Shown here one piece after another: positions 7,334-16,756 of a stretch of 64,000 nucleotides of DNA; the stretch's first letter is position 1, and each line of letters starts with the position of its first letter. The notes beneath the pieces were generated by a model. That model saw only the letters and a program-made list of their open reading frames with translations, was not told the DNA's origin and did no database searches. The stretch comes from Collinsella aerofaciens (GTDB lineage: Bacteria; Actinomycetota; Coriobacteriia; Coriobacteriales; Coriobacteriaceae), in NCBI RefSeq assembly GCF_002736145.1, contig NZ_CP024160.1, forward strand, positions 1,612,001-1,676,000. Direction: 5' to 3'. The position numbers were made by a program, and so were the translations under genes.

Positions 7334-9481
7334 ATGGATCTTATCGCCCAGCTCGCCCGCGAGCTCAACCTTAAGGCCGGCAACGTCGAGGCGGCTGTCA
7401 AGCTCATCGACGAGGGCAACACCATCCCCTTTATCTCGCGCTACCGCAAGGAAGCCACGGGCGGCATGGACGATGTCGCCCTGCGCGCGCTCGACGAGCG
7501 CCTGTCCTACCTGCGCAATCTTGAGCAGCGCAAAGAGGACGTCATCCTGCTCATCGACGCCCAGGGCAAACTCACGCCCGAACTCGAGCAGCAGATTCGC
7601 GAGGCCACGCAGCTCCAGCGTGTCGAGGACCTCTACAAGCCCTACCGCAAAAAGCGCATGACCCGCGCGCAGAAGGCCCGCGAGGCCGGCCTGGAGCCAC
7701 TCGCCAACATGATCATCATGCAGGCCTCGGCCAAGGGCAGCGCACTCGACGCCGCCGCGGCATACGTCAACCAGGAAGCCGGCTTCGACACGCCCGAAAA
7801 GGCGCTCGCCGGCGCCGCCGACATCGTTGCCGAGACGGTGGCCGAAGACCCTGAGAACGTCGCCGACCTGCGCGCCTTTACGCAAAACACCGCCGACATC
7901 GTCGTCGAGGCCACCGACCCCGCCGAGAAGACCCCCTACGAGCCCTACTACAACTTTGACGAGCCGCTACGCCGTATTCCCAACCACCGCGTGCTGGCTA
8001 TCGACCGCGGTGAGCGCGAGGGCAAGCTCCGCGTGCGCGTGAACGTCGACGGCGCCGCCGCCACGGCACGCCTCGGCAGCCGCTGGCCCCGACGCCAGGG
8101 CGTCTTCGCGCCCGTCTTTGACGCCGCCATCACCGACGGTTACAAGCGCCTCATGGCCCCCTCGCTGGAGCGCGAGGCCCGCGCCAAACTCACCGTTCGC
8201 GCCCAGACCGAGGCCATCAACGTCTTTGCCAAGAATCTCGAGGGCCTGCTCTCGGCGCGCCCCGTACGCGGCGCCCGCGTGCTCGCGCTCGACCCGGGCT
8301 ACCGCACCGGCTGCAAGGTCGCCGTCATGGATGAGACCGGCAAGCTACTCGACCACGGCGTGGTCTACCCCACCAAGCCGCGCCACGACGTCGCCGGCAC
8401 CAAGCGCGAACTCGCCCGCCTCGTCAAAAAGGACGGCGTCAACACCATCGTCATCGGCAACGGTACCGCCAGCCGCGAGACCGAGGAAGTCGTCTCGGAG
8501 TTCATTGCCGAGCAGGCGCCCGGACTGCAATACACCATCGTCAACGAGGCCGGCGCGTCGGTGTACTCCGCCTCCGAGCTCGCCAGCCAGGAATATCCCG
8601 ACCTGGACGTCACCGTGCGCGGCGCCATGAGCCTGGGCCGCCGCCTGCAAGACCCGCTGGCAGAACTCGTCAAGATTCCGCCCCAGTCCATCGGCGTAGG
8701 CCAGTACCAGCACGACCTCGACCAGGCCGAGCTTTCACGCACCCTGGGCCACGTGGTGGAGGACGTCGTTAACCGCGTGGGCGTCGACGTCAACACCGCA
8801 AGCGCGAGCCTGCTGGGATACGTATCGGGCATCACGCCGAGCGTGGCCAAGAACATCGTGGCATACCGCGAGGAAAACGGCGCCTTTACCGATCGCCGCC
8901 AGCTTAAGAAGGTCCCCAAGCTGGGACCCAAGGCATACCTCAACGCCGCGGGCTTCCTGCGCATCAGCGGTGGCAAGAACCCGCTCGATGCGACGAGCGT
9001 CCACCCCGAGAGCTACGAGGTGGCCACGTCCGTCCTGGAGCGTGCCGGCGTTGCGGCAAGCGAGCTCAGCCGCGGCGGCGTGCCCGACATCGAGCGCCGT
9101 CTGGGCAGTATCTCGGCGCTGGCAAGTGACCTGGACTGCGGCACCCTCACGCTCATCGACATTGTCAACGAGCTCAAGAAGCCCGGCCGCGACCCGCGCG
9201 ACGACGCGCCCGAGGTGGTCTTTAGCCGCTCGGCGCTTTCCATCGACGACCTGGAGCCCGGCATGGAGCTCAAGGGAACGGTGCGCAACGTTGTGGACTT
9301 TGGCGCCTTCGTCGACGTGGGCGTGCACCAGGACGGCCTCGTGCACATCTCCAAGCTCGCCAACCGCTTCGTCAAGCACCCGAGCGACGTGGTGCGCGTC
9401 GGCGACACGGTCAAGGTGTGGGTCGAAAAGGTCGATCGCGACCGCAAGAAAATCTCGCTCACCATGGTGCAGGGGAAGTAA
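7334..9481 (+). CDS. tex: Tex family S1 RNA-binding protein
   Basis: 715 residues from ATG 7334, preferred over an in-frame upstream start because AAGGAG (7323-7328) precedes it. Tex hallmarks run in order: an N-terminal helical part with PFISRYRKEATGGMDD near 36; a YqgF/RNase H-like domain with LALDPGYRTGCKVAV near 317; two helix-hairpin-helix motifs near 490-570; and a C-terminal S1 domain, MELKGTVRNVVDFGAFVDVG, near 645. Length fits the family. Tex is a conserved nucleic-acid-binding protein linked to transcription and RNA fate; its exact role is unsettled. It appears monocistronic. Confidence 0.96.
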   Translation: MDLIAQLARELNLKAGNVEAAVKLIDEGNTIPFISRYRKEATGGMDDVALRALDERLSYLRNLEQRKEDVILLIDAQGKLTPELEQQIREATQLQRVEDLYKPYRKKRMTRAQKAREAGLEPLANMIIMQASAKGSALDAAAAYVNQEAGFDTPEKALAGAADIVAETVAEDPENVADLRAFTQNTADIVVEATDPAEKTPYEPYYNFDEPLRRIPNHRVLAIDRGEREGKLRVRVNVDGAAATARLGSRWPRRQGVFAPVFDAAITDGYKRLMAPSLEREARAKLTVRAQTEAINVFAKNLEGLLSARPVRGARVLALDPGYRTGCKVAVMDETGKLLDHGVVYPTKPRHDVAGTKRELARLVKKDGVNTIVIGNGTASRETEEVVSEFIAEQAPGLQYTIVNEAGASVYSASELASQEYPDLDVTVRGAMSLGRRLQDPLAELVKIPPQSIGVGQYQHDLDQAELSRTLGHVVEDVVNRVGVDVNTASASLLGYVSGITPSVAKNIVAYREENGAFTDRRQLKKVPKLGPKAYLNAAGFLRISGGKNPLDATSVHPESYEVATSVLERAGVAASELSRGGVPDIERRLGSISALASDLDCGTLTLIDIVNELKKPGRDPRDDAPEVVFSRSALSIDDLEPGMELKGTVRNVVDFGAFVDVGVHQDGLVHISKLANRFVKHPSDVVRVGDTVKVWVEKVDRDRKKISLTMVQGK

Positions 9482-9492
9482 ACCGCCAAAGC

Positions 9493-9705
9493 AAGGGTAC
9501 CCCCTGCAGCGACGTGCAAAATCGCGAGTATTCTGCAATTTCCACCGTTCCGGATGCCCCTCAGAGACGAAAAAGCAAGAAACAGCCCCCGTTTTAGCGT
9601 CATCAGAGCCAAAACGAGGGCTGTTCCGTGCTTCGGTTAACTGGTAAAAGCCTTTACCTTGCTGAATACTCTCAATTTTGCACGGCGCGGGCGGGGGTAC
9701 CTTTG
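9493..9705. repeat. Inverted-repeat element with CGTGCA...GAGTATTC ends
   Basis: Starting 12 bases after the tex stop, outer arms GGTACCCCC/GGGGGTACC and then CGTGCAAAATCGCGAGTATTC-like arms (9513-9533 and 9664-9684, 19 of 21 matching) enclose an inner hairpin, AACAGCCCCCGTTTT against AAAACGAGGGCTGTT (9581-9625). The same end motif delimits the element at 49947-50150, so this is a two-member family here. No gene is seen inside. It may also end transcription. Confidence 0.7.
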
Positions 9706-9708
9706 TCC

Positions 9709-9883
9709 ACGGCAGGATATGGAAGCCTATCACCAACCTACCGGCAAGCTCGTGTCGGCAGCCCCGGCCTTTCCTTTGCCTAGCGCGACCCTCGCGAAGC
9801 GCGTGAGCGATAGGGAAAGGAAAGGCCGGGACGAGCAGCCCGCGGCGTAGTCAGTGTTCGCGTTACGGCAGGATATGGAAGCC
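9709..9883. repeat. 19-bp direct repeat flanking a long hairpin at the aldolase 3' end
   Basis: The string acggcaggatatggaagcc occurs at 9709-9727 and again at 9865-9883, where it encodes the last residues GFHILP of the aldolase. Between the copies lies a hairpin with arms CCCGGCCTTTCCTTT and AAAGGAAAGGCCGGG and a centre CGCGAAGCGCGTGAGCG. The arrangement looks like an insertion that duplicated its target, or a tandem duplication. Confidence 0.8.
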
Positions 9884-10567
9884 GAGCGAGGCGATATCCT
9901 TGGCAAAGCCGCGGACGGTGTCGAGCGAGACCTCGTACGGATCGCGGCCGATGTTCTTGCGCTTGGCCAGGATGCTGTTGGGCACCGTAATGATCTGACA
10001 ACCGCATCCTTCCGCCTGGTAAATATTGATAAGCTCACGCGTGGACGCCCACAGGACCTCGCAGTTGGGCTTGGCGGCGGCCTTCTTGACCGACTCCGTC
10101 ATAAACGGAATGGGGTCGACGCCGGTGTCGGCGATGCGGCCGGCAAAGAGCGAAATGATGGACGGCGTCTCGGCGTCAACGGCCTCGACCATCTCGTCGA
10201 CCTGCGCAGGCGTAAAGATGGTGGTAACGTTGACCTTGATGCCGTCGGCCGAAAGCTTGCGGACCAGCTCGGCGGTGGACTCGCCCTTGGTGGTCACGCA
10301 CGGAATCTTGACGTAGACGTTATCTGCCCAGGTAGCGATCTCGCGGGCCTCGATCTCCATGGTCTCGACGTCGTCGGCAAAGACCTCAAACGACACGGAC
10401 ACATCGGTGATGTGGGCCAGGACCTCCTTGGCAAACGCGCGGTAATCCGTCACGCCGCCCTTCTTCATAAGGGACGGGTTGGTCGTGAAACCCTGAACGT
10501 TGCCGTTCTCGTACATGTCGAGCATGCCCTCGAGGTTTGCACCGTCAGCGAACACCTTGATTGCCAT
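9863..10567 (-). CDS. Transaldolase / fructose-6-phosphate aldolase-like protein
   Basis: 234 residues from ATG at 10567, chosen over an upstream in-frame codon because AAAGGA sits 9 bases before it. VQGFTTNPSLMKK (24-36) and NVYVKIPCVTTKG, with Schiff-base Lys87, mark the class I transaldolase/FSA family, as does GCGCQIITVP near 195. The size is between FSA (about 220) and short TalC-type transaldolases. It should exchange or cleave dihydroxyacetone units of sugar phosphates. The 3' end was duplicated (see the direct repeat). A TTGATAAACGT motif lies about 60 bases upstream, reading toward the gene. Confidence 0.88.
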   Translation of the reverse strand: MAIKVFADGANLEGMLDMYENGNVQGFTTNPSLMKKGGVTDYRAFAKEVLAHITDVSVSFEVFADDVETMEIEAREIATWADNVYVKIPCVTTKGESTAELVRKLSADGIKVNVTTIFTPAQVDEMVEAVDAETPSIISLFAGRIADTGVDPIPFMTESVKKAAAKPNCEVLWASTRELINIYQAEGCGCQIITVPNSILAKRKNIGRDPYEVSLDTVRGFAKDIASLGFHILP

Positions 10568-10757
10568 CTGCCTGATTCCTTTCGTTTGCACAAGGCCGGT
10601 AAACTGCTAAACACTTTACCTACGTTTATCAAGGTGTGAGCTGCGGTTTTTTATCTTCTCGGCGAACGGTATAAACGCCTCAGTGTTTGGATTGATAAAT
10701 CGATTGAGCATGCAAAAGCAAAGAGTCGCAGTTTGAGCAAACGTCAGAAGGCGAGAT

Positions 10758-11588
10758 TCATGAGATGAGGCCGAAATGTTGCATCGCTGTGACGGTGCCG
10801 TCGTGGACGACATCGTCGGTCACGTAGTCGGCGACTGCCTTGACCTCGGGCATGGCGTTGCCCATGGCTACAGCCGTCTCGACGGCGGCGAGCATGCCCA
10901 GGTCGTTGCCCGAATCGCCAAAGCCAAAGGTGCGCGCGTTGCCGGTGCGGCCCAGATACTCCAGCGCTCGCGCCACGCCCAAGCCCTTGTCGATGCCTTT
11001 GGGGCTCAGCTCGCGATTCTGGCCACCGGTGTTGCACAGCTCAAACTCGCGATCGATAAAGCCATCATCGTTGGCTACGCGAGCCAGGTCGCACGCGTTA
11101 ATGCACACCTTGCCTACGCGCAAGCGGCCATCGACGCGCATCTGGTCAACGCCGTGCACCACGCCGGCGCCTAGCAGAAATGACTGTTCGACGCCAACTG
11201 GCTCAAGTGAATAGGTGGCACCGTTCGTCTCGAACAACGCCTCGCCGCCCGCCACAGTAATACGACGCGCGAGCTCCGCGATAACGTCCTCGTCAAAGCA
11301 ATCCTCGTGCACCACGCGGCCCTCGACCTCGAGCGTAGCGCCTGCCATGGCAACGATACCCGCCGGGTTCAGCGCACGCAGGCCATCGGCAATCAGCCAC
11401 AAGGGGCGACCCGTGCAGATAAATGCCCGGTGACCCGCATTGCGCAGTCGACCAAATGCATCGACAACAGCCTTCGACGGATGGACTGCATTGAAGTCCT
11501 TATCGGTCATATCGTCGGGATCGAACGACGTCAGCGTGCCGTCCACGTCAAAAAAGAGCACGGCGGAATCGGGGCACGCATCAATCAT
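10758..11588 (-). CDS. HAD-superfamily (Cof-type) phosphatase
   Basis: 276 residues from ATG 11588, preceded by GAAAGGAA. LFFDVDGTLTSF holds motif I (DxD near 13-15), FICTGRP is motif II near 58, and FGFGDSGNDLGML near 222 is the motif IV signature of the Cof/YbiV type. Cytosolic hydrolase of sugar phosphates or related phosphate esters; substrate not readable from sequence. It is followed on the same strand by the aldolase, about 190 bases away, so linked roles in sugar-phosphate metabolism are possible but not shown. Confidence 0.88.
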   Translation of the reverse strand: MIDACPDSAVLFFDVDGTLTSFDPDDMTDKDFNAVHPSKAVVDAFGRLRNAGHRAFICTGRPLWLIADGLRALNPAGIVAMAGATLEVEGRVVHEDCFDEDVIAELARRITVAGGEALFETNGATYSLEPVGVEQSFLLGAGVVHGVDQMRVDGRLRVGKVCINACDLARVANDDGFIDREFELCNTGGQNRELSPKGIDKGLGVARALEYLGRTGNARTFGFGDSGNDLGMLAAVETAVAMGNAMPEVKAVADYVTDDVVHDGTVTAMQHFGLIS

Positions 11589-11663
11589 ATGGGTTCCTTT
11601 CGAGGATAAGGGCAAACGAAGCATCCATCATATAATGGAGCGACGCAATCAGAGAGGTCACCC

Positions 11664-14231
11664 ATGGAATTTTATGCAAGCTGCCCCGAGGGCTTTGAAT
11701 CCGCACTCGCCGACGAGCTCAAGTGGCTCGGGCTTTCGCATGTCCGCCGCCTGAAGGGCCGCGCTACGTTTGAGGGCGAGCTCGAAGAAGGCTACCGCGC
11801 CTGTCTGTGGTCGCGCCTGGCCAGCCGCGTGTTTGTGGTGCTTGGGCGCTTTGAGGCGCAGGATGCCGATGAGTTGTACGACGGCGTTTACGACATCGCC
11901 TGGGAGAGCATCGTCCGCCCCAGCGCCACCATCGCCATCACCGCCCGCGGCGTGACCGAGCAGTTGCGCAACACGCGCTTCTCGGCCCTGCGCGCCAAGG
12001 ACGCGCTGTGCGACCGTCTGGCCGAGACCACGGGCCGTCGCGCCGATGTCGATGCCGCCGATCCCGACGTCCACCTGCTGCTTTCGCTGCGTCAGCGCCG
12101 CGCGAGCATCAGCCTGGACCTTTCGGGCGACCCGCTGTTCAAGCGCCTGCCGCCCGCCGCGACCCGCGCCGGCGAGGGCACACACGTGCTGCGCCCCGAC
12201 TACGCCGCCCTGGTGCTGGCGCAGGTCGGCTGGACTGCACTGTGCGAGCGCGAGCTGACGGCCGACGATTACGAGAACGAAGCCCTGCCCACGCTGGTCG
12301 ACGCTTCGTGCGCCGGCGGCGGTCTGCTGCTGGAGGCAGTGAATATCCTAACCGACCGCGCCCCGGGCGCCACACGCGAGCGCTGGGGCTTTGAGGGCTG
12401 GCAGCTGCACGACGCCGCCCTGTGGGAGCAGCTGCTTGCCGAGGCGCGCGAGCGCGAAGCGGCAGCGCGCGAGCGCCAGGCGCGCATCGTGGCCGTAGAC
12501 ATCGACCCCGCCGCCCGCAAGACTGCCGAGCGCATGGTCAAGTGCGCCGGCTACAAGCGTTTTGTCGACTTTTGTGCCGCCAAGCCCGCCACCGTGCTGG
12601 ACCACGCAGGTGCCGTTGCCGGTGCCGCCGTGGTCGCAGACACCACCGAGACCCCGCTTTCGCTCATGCACGACGCCATGACGCTGGTCGGCGAGCTGCG
12701 CCGCGCGCCCGAGCTCGCTTCGGCACCGGTCGCCGCACTCACCCGCGATGGCCTTATGGCCCGCGCGCTCCACGCCGAGCCCGCGCGCTCCATCGCCGTC
12801 ATGCCCAATAATGAAGAGGCAACTATTGAGGTTTGGCCCTCGCTCGACCACGCCGCCGCAGCGTTTGAGGCTGCGACCAGTGCGGATGCCGAGGCCGAGG
12901 CTGCGGATGCCAACGAAGTCAACGATGAAGCCGCCGCTTCCGCCATGCCCGAGCCTGCCGCCACACTCGACTTGGGCGACGGCAAGCCGCTGCCCGTGCT
13001 CATCCCGGAGTCCGAGCAGTTCGCCAACCGCCTGCGCAAGAACGCCCGTCTGCGCCGCAAGTGGGCCAAGCGCGAAGGCGTGAGCTGCTACCGCGTCTAC
13101 GATGCCGACCTGCCCGACTACTCCGCCGCCATTGACCTGTACGAGGGCTGCCCGCAGACGCCGGGCCGCTGGCTCGTCATCGCCGAATACGCCGCGCCCA
13201 AGACCATCGACCCCGCACTGGCCCAGGCCCGCATGCTCGACATTCTGGCCATCGCGCCGCGTATCCTAGATGTCCCGGCCGAGCACGTGCACGCCAAGGC
13301 CCGCATGCGTTCGCGCGGCGGCTCGCAGTACGGCAAGCAAGGCGCCGGCAAGGGCGGCTCGGGCGAGCGTGCCAATATCGCGCGCCGTCGCCTGCCGCTC
13401 ATCGAGGAGGGCGGCCTTACCTTTGCCGTCAACTTTGACGACTATCTGGATGTGGGCATCTTCCTGGATCACCGCGTCACCCGCAACCTAGTGCGTGAGC
13501 ACGCCAAGCAGGCGCGCCGCTTCCTCAACCTGTTTGCCTACACCGGCACCGCCACCTGCTACGCGGCAGATGGCGGCGTCGAGGAGACCGTGACGGTCGA
13601 CCTCTCCAACACCTATCTGGACTGGGCCGAGCGCAACATGCGCCAGAACGGCTTTGTGGGGCCTCAGCATCATTTTGTGCGCGACGACGTACTCGCTTGG
13701 ATTCGCGACCAGCGCCAGACGCGCAACCGCTGGGACCTGATCTTTGTCGACCCGCCCACGTTCTCGAATTCGTCCAAGATGGGCCACCGCACCTGGGATG
13801 TCCAGCGCGACCATGTTGAGCTTTTGGCCGGCGTATCGCGCCTGCTCGCGCAGGGCGGCCATGCCATCTTTAGCTGCAACCTGCGCGGCTTCCGCCCCGA
13901 AACGCGCAAGCTCGCCCGCGCGGGCGTGGTGCTGGAGGACATTACGGCGCAGACCATCCCCGAGGACTTCGCGCGCAACCAGAAGGTGCACCACTGCTAC
14001 ATCGTGCGCCGCCTGCCCATCGAGGACGCCATGGCCGAAGTCGGCTTTAGCGCCGAGGAAATTGCCGAGCGCGTCGAGGAACTGCGCAACCCCGAGGCCC
14101 GCAAGCCCCGTGCGGCAGTACCCGCGCACGCGCAGGCCGGCAACGGCAAGTCCAACTTTGCCGGCAAGCCCTTCCCCGCCGGCAAGCCCAAAAAGAAGAA
14201 GTTCTACGCCAGCAAGCCCAAGGGCAAATAA
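11664..14231 (+). CDS. rlmL: RlmKL-type 23S rRNA methyltransferase with degenerate N-terminal half
   Basis: 855 residues. The N-terminus has a THUMP domain (MEFYASCPEGFESALADELK onward), then an RlmL-like domain with TDRAPGATRERWGFEGW near 230, a low-complexity Ala/Glu linker near 400-430, and an RlmK-like domain with the catalytic string FVDPPTFSNSSKM near 695. The C-terminus is basic (Lys/Pro/Gly). In the RlmL half, motif I reads DASCAGGG instead of PxCGSGT. The segment where NPPYGER should be reads VVADTTETPLSL near 322. Guanine-N2 methylation by that half is therefore doubtful, while the RlmK half (m7G2069 in E. coli) looks intact. Confidence 0.92.
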   Translation: MEFYASCPEGFESALADELKWLGLSHVRRLKGRATFEGELEEGYRACLWSRLASRVFVVLGRFEAQDADELYDGVYDIAWESIVRPSATIAITARGVTEQLRNTRFSALRAKDALCDRLAETTGRRADVDAADPDVHLLLSLRQRRASISLDLSGDPLFKRLPPAATRAGEGTHVLRPDYAALVLAQVGWTALCERELTADDYENEALPTLVDASCAGGGLLLEAVNILTDRAPGATRERWGFEGWQLHDAALWEQLLAEAREREAAARERQARIVAVDIDPAARKTAERMVKCAGYKRFVDFCAAKPATVLDHAGAVAGAAVVADTTETPLSLMHDAMTLVGELRRAPELASAPVAALTRDGLMARALHAEPARSIAVMPNNEEATIEVWPSLDHAAAAFEAATSADAEAEAADANEVNDEAAASAMPEPAATLDLGDGKPLPVLIPESEQFANRLRKNARLRRKWAKREGVSCYRVYDADLPDYSAAIDLYEGCPQTPGRWLVIAEYAAPKTIDPALAQARMLDILAIAPRILDVPAEHVHAKARMRSRGGSQYGKQGAGKGGSGERANIARRRLPLIEEGGLTFAVNFDDYLDVGIFLDHRVTRNLVREHAKQARRFLNLFAYTGTATCYAADGGVEETVTVDLSNTYLDWAERNMRQNGFVGPQHHFVRDDVLAWIRDQRQTRNRWDLIFVDPPTFSNSSKMGHRTWDVQRDHVELLAGVSRLLAQGGHAIFSCNLRGFRPETRKLARAGVVLEDITAQTIPEDFARNQKVHHCYIVRRLPIEDAMAEVGFSAEEIAERVEELRNPEARKPRAAVPAHAQAGNGKSNFAGKPFPAGKPKKKKFYASKPKGK

Positions 14232-14234
14232 CAA

Positions 14235-14301
14235 AGTTGCGGTGGAATACGGACTGTTTTGCCTGGAATTAGGCAAATTTAGACCGTATTTCACCGCAAC
14301 T
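14235..14301. repeat. Convergent-gene hairpin, copy 1 of 2
   Basis: GTTGCGGTGGAATACGG and its near-complement CCGTATTTCACCGCAAC enclose a TTTGCC/GGCAAA inner stem. It lies between the convergent rlmL and kdpE genes. The same arms occur at 46484-46550, again beside a gene end, so it is a repeat that may serve as a two-way terminator. Confidence 0.8.
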
Positions 14302-14325
14302 CATATTGGGATGATGGTTGGCGAT

Positions 14326-15039
14326 CTAGCCTTGGGTGACCAGGCGATAGCCGATACCCACATGCGTCTGGATATAGCGCGGATGCGCGGGGTCGGACTC
14401 GATCTTCTTGCGCAGCGTGCCCATAAAGACGCGCAGGCTCGCCAGGTCGCTCTTGGTCGCCGTACCCCAAATCTCGTGCAGGATAAACTGGTGCGTCAGT
14501 ACCTTGTCGGCGTTATGCGCCAGCAGGCACAGGAGCTTATACTCGATCGGCGTCAGATGCAATTCCTCGCCATCCATCGTGGCGATGCCGGCATCAAAAT
14601 CGATATGCAGCTCACCGGTATCGAACGAGCCCTCGGAGACAACGCCGCCCGTCTGCGCATACGAGAGACGCCTGAGCGTGGTGCGAATGCGCGCGAGCAG
14701 CTCCTCGACCGAAAACGGCTTGGTCAGGTAGTCGTCGGCACCGGCATCGAGTGCCCGGATCTTGTCCGCGTCCTCGCTGCGCGCCGAGACCACAATGATT
14801 GGCATGCCCGACCATGTGCGCACCGACTCCACCACCTTGACGCCGTCCATATCGGGCAGGCCCAGATCGAGCAGAACGATGCTCGGCGCCTGCGACGAGG
14901 CGGCGGCGATAGCGGCATGGGCGGTCTCCACAGCCATATGGCGCAGGCCGTGCGCCTCGAGCGCGGCAACGATGAGGTTGCGAACGGCGGGATCGTCCTC
15001 GACAACCAAGATGAGCGGTTTTACGGCAGAGTTCGGCAC
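14326..15039 (-). CDS. kdpE: KdpE-like response regulator (OmpR family)
   Basis: 237 residues from a GTG at 15039. This start is chosen because AAGGAG lies 7 bases before it and it follows the kinase stop by 4 bases. The receiver domain has VVEDDPAVRN, phospho-acceptor Asp in LLDLGLPDMDG, and Lys in LTKPFSVEE. The C-terminal winged helix has LTPIEYKLLCLLAHNADKVL and VGIGYRLV, close to KdpE. It is encoded with a KdpD-like sensor and faces a Kup transporter gene beyond the IS. It likely controls potassium uptake genes; no kdpFABC operon is in the window. Confidence 0.9.
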   Translation of the reverse strand: MPNSAVKPLILVVEDDPAVRNLIVAALEAHGLRHMAVETAHAAIAAASSQAPSIVLLDLGLPDMDGVKVVESVRTWSGMPIIVVSARSEDADKIRALDAGADDYLTKPFSVEELLARIRTTLRRLSYAQTGGVVSEGSFDTGELHIDFDAGIATMDGEELHLTPIEYKLLCLLAHNADKVLTHQFILHEIWGTATKSDLASLRVFMGTLRKKIESDPAHPRYIQTHVGIGYRLVTQG

Positions 15040-15043
15040 GGCG

Positions 15044-16669
15044 CTACTCCTTATCAAACGAAACATCGGCGACGGGAAGCTCGATCGTAAAGACCGAGCC
15101 GTGCGGGTCCGCCGCGGCAACCTCTATGCTACCGCCATGTGCCAGCGCAATGGAGCGGCAAAGCGAAAGCCCCAGGCCCACGCTGCGGTGGCTGTCGGCC
15201 AGGCCATGGTTGGCGGTGTAGAACGACTCAAAGATGCGCTCACGGTCCTCGGGCGCAATGCCCGGCCCGTCATCGGCCACCGAGCACGCCACGTGCCCAT
15301 CGTCGACGCCAATCGAAATCACGATATGCGAGCCTGCGGGCGTATAGGTGATGGCGTTGTTCACCAGGTTTACCACCAGCTGCACCATCAGACGCGCGTC
15401 GACGTTGACGAGCGCCGGCTCATCGCACGCCACCACCTTAAGGTCGTGCTCGCGCACGGCCGGATTTACATGGCGCAGCGCCTCCTCGACGATATCGTCC
15501 ATAAGCTCGAGCGTTGTCGACAGATGCATGCCGCCGCCCTCGAGCTTGGTGATGGCAAGCAGGTTCTCGACGGTGGCGTTGAGCCACAGCGCATCCGAGC
15601 GAATGGATAGCAGCAGGCCGCGGCGCGTCTGGGCATCGAGCACCGCGGTGCCGGTCGAGCCCTGGTCGAGCAGCACGTCGGCATTGCCCGAAATACTGGT
15701 AAGCGGCGTGCGCAGATCGTGCGAGATCGAGCGCAGCAGGTTGGCGCGCAGCTGCTCGTTTTTGGCGAGCACCGCCGCCTCCTCGCGGGCCTCCATGGCG
15801 CGGGCGCGATCGAGTGCCAGCTCGCCTTCGCTCACGATGGCATCGGCAAGTGCCCGCTCCTCATGCGTCAGCACGTCGGGCTCGGCAACGATAGCCAGCA
15901 CGCCCACCACCGAGGCGGGGTCGCCCGAGCGCACGAAGCCGTCGCCCGCGCGAACCGTCAGGTAGATGCCATAAAACGCCGAGCCGCCATAGGTGGCATC
16001 GAGCGGCGTTCCCACATAGGCGGACGCCGAGAGCCGCGGCGGCATCTGCGGCGCCAGCTCGTGCACCGGCACGGCATCGCCCACGGCCGTGTATGTCGCA
16101 CGCGGCAGCAGGTCATCGCCCTCGGCGTCGGCGCCGTACCACACGACCGGACGGCCCGAAAGACGCGCCAGCTGCGTGGCCATAGCGTGAACGATCTGCT
16201 GCTGATCGGCGCAGCGCTGCAACATGCGGTTGGTCTCGAGCACCATATGCGTGCGGCGGTCGCTGGCGGCAGCCTGTGCCAAGGCGCGGCGCAGGGCCAA
16301 CGCAATCGAGCTCGACACAAGCGAGACCACGAACATGATGAAGAACATGCCGGGATAGACGCGGTCGATAAGCGACAGCGAGTAGCGCGGGTCGACAAAC
16401 AAGAAGTTGTAGAGCGCCACGGCGGCAGCCGAGCTCAGCAAGCAATACAGGCGACTCCAGGTAAAGAATGCGCACAGCTGAACGGCGAACACATAGACGA
16501 TCATGATGCTCGGCGCGAGACCCGGATGGTCGAGCAGCGCGCCCACAATCGTCGCCGCGACCAGCAGCCCCACCGATACGCAGGCGTCATACAGAGGAGT
16601 GCGGCGCGTCAGCGTTGTACGCCGCCACCAAAAGCTATCGGCAATATCGCCGTCCGTACGGACGTCCAT
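15044..16669 (-). CDS. kdpD: Short KdpD-like sensor histidine kinase
   Basis: 541 residues. It begins almost at once with four membrane helices of the DUF4118 type (about 25-125, including NFLFVDPRYSL), then a GAF-like region, a dimerisation helix with phospho-acceptor His in RSISHDLRTPLTSISG near 325, and a HATPase domain with DDGPGIAPEDRERIFESF. The usual N-terminal KdpD and USP domains (about 350 residues) are absent, so ATP or cyclic-di-AMP sensing through them is lost. An IS begins 27 bases upstream of its ATG, probably replacing its original promoter or operon link to kup. Confidence 0.9.
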   Translation of the reverse strand: MDVRTDGDIADSFWWRRTTLTRRTPLYDACVSVGLLVAATIVGALLDHPGLAPSIMIVYVFAVQLCAFFTWSRLYCLLSSAAAVALYNFLFVDPRYSLSLIDRVYPGMFFIMFVVSLVSSSIALALRRALAQAAASDRRTHMVLETNRMLQRCADQQQIVHAMATQLARLSGRPVVWYGADAEGDDLLPRATYTAVGDAVPVHELAPQMPPRLSASAYVGTPLDATYGGSAFYGIYLTVRAGDGFVRSGDPASVVGVLAIVAEPDVLTHEERALADAIVSEGELALDRARAMEAREEAAVLAKNEQLRANLLRSISHDLRTPLTSISGNADVLLDQGSTGTAVLDAQTRRGLLLSIRSDALWLNATVENLLAITKLEGGGMHLSTTLELMDDIVEEALRHVNPAVREHDLKVVACDEPALVNVDARLMVQLVVNLVNNAITYTPAGSHIVISIGVDDGHVACSVADDGPGIAPEDRERIFESFYTANHGLADSHRSVGLGLSLCRSIALAHGGSIEVAAADPHGSVFTIELPVADVSFDKE

Positions 16670-16756
16670 CAGCGCCCCGCCCCTCTCTCAAAAACAAAAA
16701 CCACCACAAAGGGGACAGTGAACTGCGCCCCGAAACTTGGACTGAATAAATAGCGA

